Shown here piece after piece: positions 57,628 through 64,000 of a stretch of 64,000 nucleotides of DNA. The DNA is from Lonicera japonica (Eukaryota; Streptophyta; Magnoliopsida; Dipsacales; Caprifoliaceae). Within the stretch, counting starts at the first letter, position 1. Every line of letters starts with the position of its first letter. The notes under the pieces were generated by a model. The model was not told where the DNA came from and did not search any database. It saw nothing but the letters and a program-made list of their open reading frames with translations. The DNA is taken from positions 14,610,501 to 14,674,500 of the forward strand of contig CM038469.1 of NCBI GenBank assembly GCA_021464415.1, given 5' to 3'. The position numbers and the translations under genes are program-made.

Positions 57628-58950
57628 AAAGTTTCTGGAAAAAACGGTACAAGTACCATCTTTTCATAGAGTACGCTGTACGCATCTAAACCTTACTAGA
57701 TTACATTGAGTGCGACCATAACAAAAGATAAGTTCTCAACTTGCACTAGCCAAATTATTAATTTTTTTTTTGTTAAAATTAAATATTTTATATTTATTGT
57801 ATTTTTAATATATGTGACACTTGAAACTTGGCGTAGCCCACTTAAAAAAATAGGCGACTTTCTCCACTTTCTAGATAGCTTAATGTTTTCAACCTTTAGA
57901 TATTTTCACTCTTTCCATGAAAACAAACACTAAGGGTGTGTTTGATTGCAAGCATGGAACTTGTATGAAAAGAAAATAAGTTACGGGCAATTAAATTGCC
58001 TAGAATTGAGTTGCATGAAAAATGTAGTGCAGTGTGTTTAATTGCCTTAGTTTTCTACCCGAAAAATATTTGTTGTATTATGGCATTTTTAATGTAGAAA
58101 AAATTATTGGTATTTTTTTTACATAATTATATAGTCATGACGGATCTTTTTTAATTGATCTTGATTAATAGATTTTAAATATTAAATTTTTATATTATTT
58201 TAAATTTTATATTTTAAGTTATGGCATTTTTAATGTAGAAAATGGTAAAAACCTTGTCTCGTGAACCGTGCCCAAGCATGGAAAACAAAAACCACCTCCC
58301 CCCAAAGAAAACATTTTCCTCAATTGCCTTGAAAATGCACATGTGTGAGGCAAAAGTAGGAATTGAATTGCCTAGAAAAAAAATGCAATCAAATACCTTA
58401 AGTTGTCAAATCAAGTGGAAAATGCTCATTTTCCATGGAAAATGTTACCAATCAAACACACCCTAAGGTGTTGTTTCGTTGGAGGCTTTAATTTAAAATT
58501 TTAAAGAATATTTGAAGTTGAATTTTTAAAAACAGTTTTTAAATTTGATTTGTGTTTGGTACATTATTTAATTTTTTTTTAAAAAAAAAATACTTAATTT
58601 TTTGAACTCTATTAAAGGTGTATTGTTGAATGTGACGGGAAGACCAAAAAATGAACTCCTACTTTATTAAAGGTGTATTGATGTGAAATAAGTTTTAAAT
58701 ATCAATCTTTTAAACTTAAACCAAACGTCATTTTTTTTAAATACATTAAAAAATAGTAAAAGCAATTTATTATGGTAAGAATGTCAAAAATAAATTAAAA
58801 AATGTGGTGAGATATTCTCTTACTTTTTAATTTTTTTTTCTTTCGTCGTACAGAGGAACTGAGGAAGTGTGAACAATTTTGGTATCTTATTTATTAATTT
58901 TTTATGTAATTTTTTTTTACATCAAAAGGAGATAACTATTTATAATCTTT
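57628..58950 (+). repeat. Interspersed repeat, copy 1, carrying a MITE
   Basis: Aligns with 61078-61940 in the same orientation (TAGATTACATT, AAGTTCTCAACT, GACTTTCTCCACTTT, TAGATAGCTTAAT, TATTAAAGGTGTATTGATGTG, GTGAACAATTTTG). The MITE 57934-58463 is absent from the other copy. Confidence 0.8.
57934..58463. mobile_element. Tourist-like MITE
   Basis: GGGTGTGTTTGATTG at the left and CAATCAAACACACCC at the right, with TAA on both sides (57931-57933, 58464-58466). 530 bp. Missing from the duplicate at about 61468, where AAACAAACAC runs straight on. Confidence 0.88.
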
Positions 58951-59274
58951 ATATCTTAATCTACTGCAAATTAAAAAATCCTTCACATACGGAAACCAAA
59001 TTATTCTATTGTAATTATTATATTTAAAACCTTTCAAATATAATATTTCAATGCTACCTAAAATTCTAAAACATTAAAATAAGGAAAAATATTATTCCCA
59101 ATTGATTATAAGAAAAACTAACAAACAGAACAATAACATTATTTTGACTTTCTTAAAAAAAAGAAGAAGGAAAACTCGTTCTCAAGTTTAATGGAATTTA
59201 GTTTAGCTAAGCTCATTTAGCTTTTAATTCTTGTTGTTCAATGTTCGAAGAGTTGGGACTCTTTTGTTTCTAGA
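58951..59274. other. Anonymous AT-rich sequence
   Basis: Nothing recognised. Confidence 0.35.
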
Positions 59275-60007
59275 TTATTAAGAAATGTTTAATGAATTTG
59301 TTTATATAAAATTAGTGGTTCTACCTATTGAACAATTTAATGAAAATAAAATAAACATATAACATAAATATGTGAATATAACTAAAAATGAATAAAATTA
59401 TATTCAAAACAAATTTAATAAAATTAAAAAATGTATTGCGTTTTAACAAATCGAGAATATTTAATTCAAACTTTTATAAATTGTGTATTTTTACACTTAT
59501 GGAACTATAGGTGTAAAAATAAATAAATTAATAACAATAAAAGAGAAAATAATAAAGAAAATCAAATATTTAAAAAAATTGCAAAACATATTAGAGCTTT
59601 AAAAAGAAAAGATTTTAAAATAAAAATCAAACTTCAATAATAATATAAGAAATAAATTAAATTATAAAAAAAAAGAAGAAAAAGAAAAGATATAAAAAAA
59701 AATATCAACTTTGGAAGAAATCATTGGATAAAAGAATTAGATATAACAGTAAAAGTGCAAGACTAACTCACGTTTTTATACTTAAAAATGTGAGACCAAA
59801 TCGAGTTTTTAAGTGTAAAAACATGATTAGTTCTCGCACTTTTATATCTGACGATTTTTTTATTTTTATTTTAAATCACTAACTTAGATCACGTTTTTAA
59901 GATTAAAAAGGTGAGTCATTCTCACGCTTTTTATGTAAACTCTTTTCATCCATCTAAGTTAAAAAATATCTTATCTATTAAAATAAAATTTAAAGGTATA
60001 TTATTAC
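59275..60007 (+). repeat. Interspersed repeat, copy 2 (with internal hairpin)
   Basis: Second copy of 48510-49232, same orientation and nearly the same length (733 against 723 bp). The hairpin corresponds to about 59745-59845. Followed by a short (TTA)n tract. Confidence 0.75.
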
Positions 60008-60029
60008 TATTATTATTATTATTATTAAA

Positions 60030-60568
60030 CTAGTTTTTTAACCCGTGCGATGCACGAGCTCATTAATAATTTTATATATATATATATATATATATTATTT
60101 TTTTATTAGATGAACTTTGAATTAGAGATATATATATATTAAAGCTTTGAATGACTATTAGTAAACAATACCATTAAAAATTTAGTGCAAGACTCATGTA
60201 AAAAAATATATATATTAAAGCTTTATTAAAATTTAATAGTATACATAAATATAATGTAATAAATATAAATACACATGGCAGTTAAATATAAATAGTATAT
60301 ATATAGAATATATATATATATATATATATAATCTAATAGTATATATAAGGATCATGTTAACGTGTGCCCTAAGGGTACATATTATCATTTTCCTATATAT
60401 AAATATAATTACACGTGGCAGCTAAAAAGCTTTGTTAACATTTAACACAATAAATTCTTTTAATGCAATAAATATAATTAAACGTGGCAACTAAAGAGCT
60501 TCTTTAACATTTAATACAATAAATTTTTTTCACTCCCCTCATTTTATATATATATATATATAATTAGA
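60030..60568 (-). mobile_element. Short non-autonomous Helitron-like element
   Basis: On the minus strand it starts TCTAATTATATATATATA after an A (60069) and ends with a CTCGTGC-ATC-GCACGGG hairpin, TTAAAAAA, and CTAG followed by T (60029). TC start, hairpin about 8 nt before CTAG, and insertion between A and T are the Helitron hallmarks. 539 bp, no RepHel. Inside, ACGTGGCA.CTAAA.AGCTT repeats with period 69 bp (60412, 60481). Confidence 0.65.
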
Positions 60569-60588
60569 TAATAATATTATAATAAATA

Positions 60589-60936
60589 CTCCCTCCGTTC
60601 TACAAAGATAGCCCACTATTCATTTTTCGTCTATCCCAAATTATAGTCCACTTGCCTTTTAAAGAATGCACTAAAATTTCCTTTTTCCTAATGTACCCTT
60701 ATTTAATTATATTGTTATCAACTCCAAAATAATTAACTTTACCTAATAAATACACGTATCACATAGAAAGGATAAAAAATGTATGTTCATTTTCTAATCC
60801 ACTGTATTTATTATAGTAGAATAAATGAGAGTATAATCGGAAAAATGTGGGAAAAAATTATGGTTCCAATTACATTAAATGAAGTTTCTTAATCTATGTG
60901 AAAAAAAATGGGTCTATCTTTGTGGGATGGAAGGAG
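60589..60936. mobile_element. Stowaway MITE (Tc1/mariner)
   Basis: CTCCCTCCGTTCTACAAAG at the left and, in reverse complement, CTCCTTCCATCCCACAAAG at the right, with TA targets on both sides (60587-60588, 60937-60938). 348 bp. CTCCCTCC ends are the classic Stowaway signature. Confidence 0.92.
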
Positions 60937-61077
60937 TAATATATATTATTAGAACAATTAATATAGCAATTATTAAGAGAGATAGTATTAAGTATATTAT
61001 TATTACGATAATTATCATAACAATTAATAAGAAAGATAGTGTTACTTCCTCTATAATATTATAATAGTATACGATGT

Positions 61078-61938
61078 CTCTAGAGGAAACGGTACAATTA
61101 CTATCTTTTCATGGAGGATTTAATTTGTTTTCTCTACCATCAGTCCTACACTCACGGACCAATCAATGAACTATCATTTACAACCCCAACAACATCCTTT
61201 ATTAATTTTGTCTCCATTATTTGCAATTAGCCAATTAATTACACTGTATTTATTTTACACCCATATGCTTTCTACTTCTAATTTTGTGGATCCTGTATGC
61301 GTCTAAACCTCACTAGATTACATTAATTGAGACCATAACAAAAAATAAGTTCTCAACTCACACTTGGTGTAGCCCACATTAAAAAGGGACGACTTTCTCC
61401 ACTTTTTCTAGATAGCTTAATCTTCTGAACCTTTAAATATCTTCATTCTTTCCATAAAAACAAACACCTGCTATTTTGTTGGAATTTTTGAATTAAAATT
61501 TTAAAAAATTTCTAAAGTTGAATTTTTAAAAATAATTTTAAATTTGATTTGTTTTTGATACACTGATTTAAAAAAAAAATGTTTAAAAAAATCATAACTC
61601 TATTAAAGGTGTACTGTTGGATGTGATGGAAGACAAAAAATGAACTCTTACTTTATTAAAGGTGTATTGATGTGAAATAAGTTTTAAATATCAATTTTTA
61701 AAACATAAACCGAACATGATTTTTTTTAAAAAAAAAATACATTAAAACATAGGAAAAGTAATTTATCCTAATAAGAAAGTCAAAAATAAATTAAAAAAAT
61801 ATGGTGAGATATTCTTTTATTTTTTTTTCCTTTTATAGTGCGTGGAAGTGTGAACAATTTTGTTATCTTATTTGTTAACTTTTCTTGTAAATTTTTTTTT
61901 TACATCAAATGGAGTTAACTATCTATAATCTTTAAATT
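61078..61938 (+). repeat. Interspersed repeat, copy 2
   Basis: Duplicate of 57628-58950 without the MITE, and with about 160 bp (61110-61280) that copy 1 lacks. That segment also matches about 20050-20200, so at least three diverged copies exist in the window. Confidence 0.75.
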
Positions 61939-62192
61939 ATTGTAAAAATATTGATATATGAATGTCCATAAGTAATATTGTAAGATATAATTTATCTCAC
62001 ATTGGAATGATGGTATGAATGAGAGATTACCCAATAATATATATAGTGGATGTGTCCCACATTGATTATGTAGAGAAGTAAGGGGTTTAGCTCTTAATAT
62101 AAATAGAACTAATCCCTACACATATTAAATATCACTTGAGTAATAAGATTTCTCTTATTCTCTTCTTTCTTTCTCTCTTTATTATTTTAACA
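61939..62192 (+). mobile_element. 5' LTR of a Ty1/copia element
   Basis: About 254 bp, homologous to the LTR at 35131-35387. Ends TTATTTTAACA and is followed by CGTTATTAGTACGACTGCTC, a leader start seen in many plant copia elements (CGTTATCAGCACGA). The left boundary is inferred by alignment. Confidence 0.7.
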
Positions 62193-64000
62193 CGTTATTA
62201 GTACGACTGCTCTATAATCAGTTAATTAGAGGCCGTTGCGAAAGCATGCTACCATAGTTAAAATTATTTCCTTCTTCTTAAAGGAATTTTTTCCCTTCTT
62301 CTTGAAGGCCGGTCATGCGAAAACATGTCACCATAGTCTAAAATTTATATTTCTTCTTCTTGGAGGCCAGCTCAATATCAAGCATCGTAATTTCTTCTTA
62401 CAGGTCAGATCTATGATTTTTTTTCTTTCATAATGTTACGATTTCTGTTCTTTGTCTTTTATTATTATAGATATTAAATATTCTATTTTATAAATAATAT
62501 GGGTTCCATGATTTATACTTTTAGGATTTGAAATTTATAATCATTATTATCTTGGACCCGAAGTTCCACGATTTATATTTTTGGACCCTAAAGTCCCCTA
62601 TTTATTATCATGGACCGGAAGATCCATAACTTATTTTTGGAACCTGAAGTTTCCTATTCATTATTATGAACTTGAAGATCCATAATTTATATTTGGGACC
62701 TAAAGTTCCCTATTCATTATTATGGACCCGAATATCTATAATTTATATTTGGGACCTGAAATTTTCTATTCATTAATATGGATCTGAAGATTCATAATTT
62801 CTATTTGGGACCTGAAGTTTTTCATTCCTTATTATGGATCCGAATATCCGTAATTTATATTTGGGACCTGAATTTCTCCATTCATTATTCTGGACCCGAA
62901 GATCTATGATTTATATTTGAAGTCAAAGGCTTTTATTTTATTTAGAAATTTGAAGTTCTTTAAATTTGGACCTGAAGTTTCATAATAATTATTTTGGATC
63001 TGAAGTTCTGTAATCATAAATTTGGACCTGAAACTCCATACCATAGTCATAAATTTGGACCTAAAGTTCCAATAACAATATGCCTCAATATCAAATCTAA
63101 AATTTTAATATAAGAGGATATTGAATTAAAGCCCCATAAATTTGGTAACTTAAATTTGGGCCTGAAGTCCCATATAACTGTTAAATTTTTATTTAATTAA
63201 AATAATATATAACTTTATATATAAGTATGATGCTGTTATATTATTTCCTATTTGAACTTAACAAACCTCTTATTCTACCCCTTCTCTATAATTGCTCAAA
63301 GCATTATAAACATAATAAATTAGCATATAATGTTGAAATTTTCAGCCCCGAAGTTTGTTTATAAAAGCAAAAGTTTTATTATTTCTTATGAACTCGAAGT
63401 TTCATATTTCATCAAAAATCTGCAATTCATTACTTCTTATGAGCATAAAGTCGCATAAGATAAAGCATCAGCTTTCAACTTTCTATGTCATCAATTTATA
63501 CATACTTAAAAAAGACTTATTAGGTCTTTAGTAATCCTTGAAGGATGTGTATGATCACCAGAAGATGGTCATCATACCAACACTCGTAATGAATATATTG
63601 AATCTATAACAATGGTTTTATTTTCGATCCTTTGCTCCTAAAGCAGCACTATCAAAGACTCCCCCATTTATTATATCTTGAATATGCTCCTGAAGTAGCA
63701 ATATCAAGATTATTGTTTTTCAAGTGGTCTAGGAAAAGTTGGTTGTCTCCTTATATCATAATTTTAGAGGTGGACAATATTTTTTTTTCTCTACTATAGG
63801 TAAAAATGGTAACAGTCCCAGTAGAGGTAGAAAGAAAAATCAATATAAAATTCAAGAACCACCTGAAGTGGTCTGTTGAGAAGCGCCGGACCTTAAATCA
63901 TAACTATATACCAAAATATGTCATAGTTAAATCCAAGACCTCTATTAATAATGTGAGACAATCATACTGAATGTGGGGAGCATGAAATTGTTTTTTATAA
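62193..64000 (+). mobile_element. Copia 5' leader with tandem repeats, running off the window
   Basis: Noncoding leader. From about 62500 to 62920, roughly seven units of about 60 bp repeat GGACCTGAAGTT(C)CC.ATTCATTATTATGGACCCGAAGATC.ATAATTTATATTTG. A looser series of TTTGGACCTGAAGTT follows to about 63070. At about 63610-63720, GCTCCTAAAGCAGCACTATCAA and GCTCCTGAAGTAGCAATATCAA are a second direct repeat. Around 63800-63900 there may be gag-like coding remnants (AGTAGAGGTAGAAAGAAAAA), but no open frame is long enough to call. Confidence 0.65.

Noticed and set aside
1..64000. A host gene, biosynthetic cluster or defence system
   Set aside because: Both strands were read for recognisable domains; only transposable-element proteins were found.

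Overview
The window looks like nuclear, AT-rich, gene-poor DNA of a flowering plant, probably a dicot. Everything I can recognise is a plant transposable element: Sirevirus-like Ty1/copia LTRs, a CRM-like Ty3/gypsy element, long LTRs resembling Tekay-type gypsy elements, PIF/Harbinger, Mutator-like (MULE), hAT, Stowaway, Tourist and Helitron elements. I found no convincing host gene, tRNA or rRNA. The species cannot be named from the sequence.

Layout. 1-2512 is the 3' end of a Sirevirus-like copia element: a partial terminal ORF, three polypurine tracts and the 3' LTR. 2968-10828 is a MULE-type element carrying an apparently intact autonomous PIF/Harbinger transposon (6316-10738), whose two genes, a DDE transposase (404 aa) and a Myb/SANT-like partner (about 300 aa), are the only fully open spliced genes in the window. 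10829-23881 is scattered small non-autonomous DNA elements in otherwise anonymous AT-rich sequence. 23882-31073 is a complete but decayed minus-strand gypsy element (TSD CCATA) whose reading frame originally ran into its 3' LTR. 31240-36363 holds an hAT-like element with a palindrome array, a Tourist MITE, a CACTA-like remnant and a copia LTR remnant.

36364-48330 is a nest. A Tekay-like solo LTR (TSD ATTTA) contains a non-autonomous LTR element, A (TSD CTTCA). A in turn contains a Sirevirus-type solo LTR (TSD TTAGG) and a second Tekay-like solo LTR (TSD GATGA). 51095-56423 is a second nest: a MULE (9-bp TSD TTAAATAAA) contains a sister non-autonomous LTR element, B (TSD AAAGT), which contains an hAT MITE (8-bp TSD GTTGAACG). 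A and B give each other's empty sites, so the boundaries are well supported. 56498-61938 has Tourist and Stowaway MITEs, a short Helitron and duplicated repeats. From 61939 to the end is the 5' LTR and repeat-rich leader of another copia element.

The observations I rate most interesting are: (i) arrays of short palindromes with a constant core and changing, pairing arms, found independently inside at least six unrelated element families here; (ii) the intact Harbinger with clustered CGGAT motifs at both ends, a 39-bp-stem hairpin and nearby Tourist MITEs with matching ends; (iii) a conserved ORF of unknown function in the non-autonomous LTR family A/B, apparently assembled from chromovirus gag and pol-linker fragments. 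I see no sign of a new defence or metabolic system.
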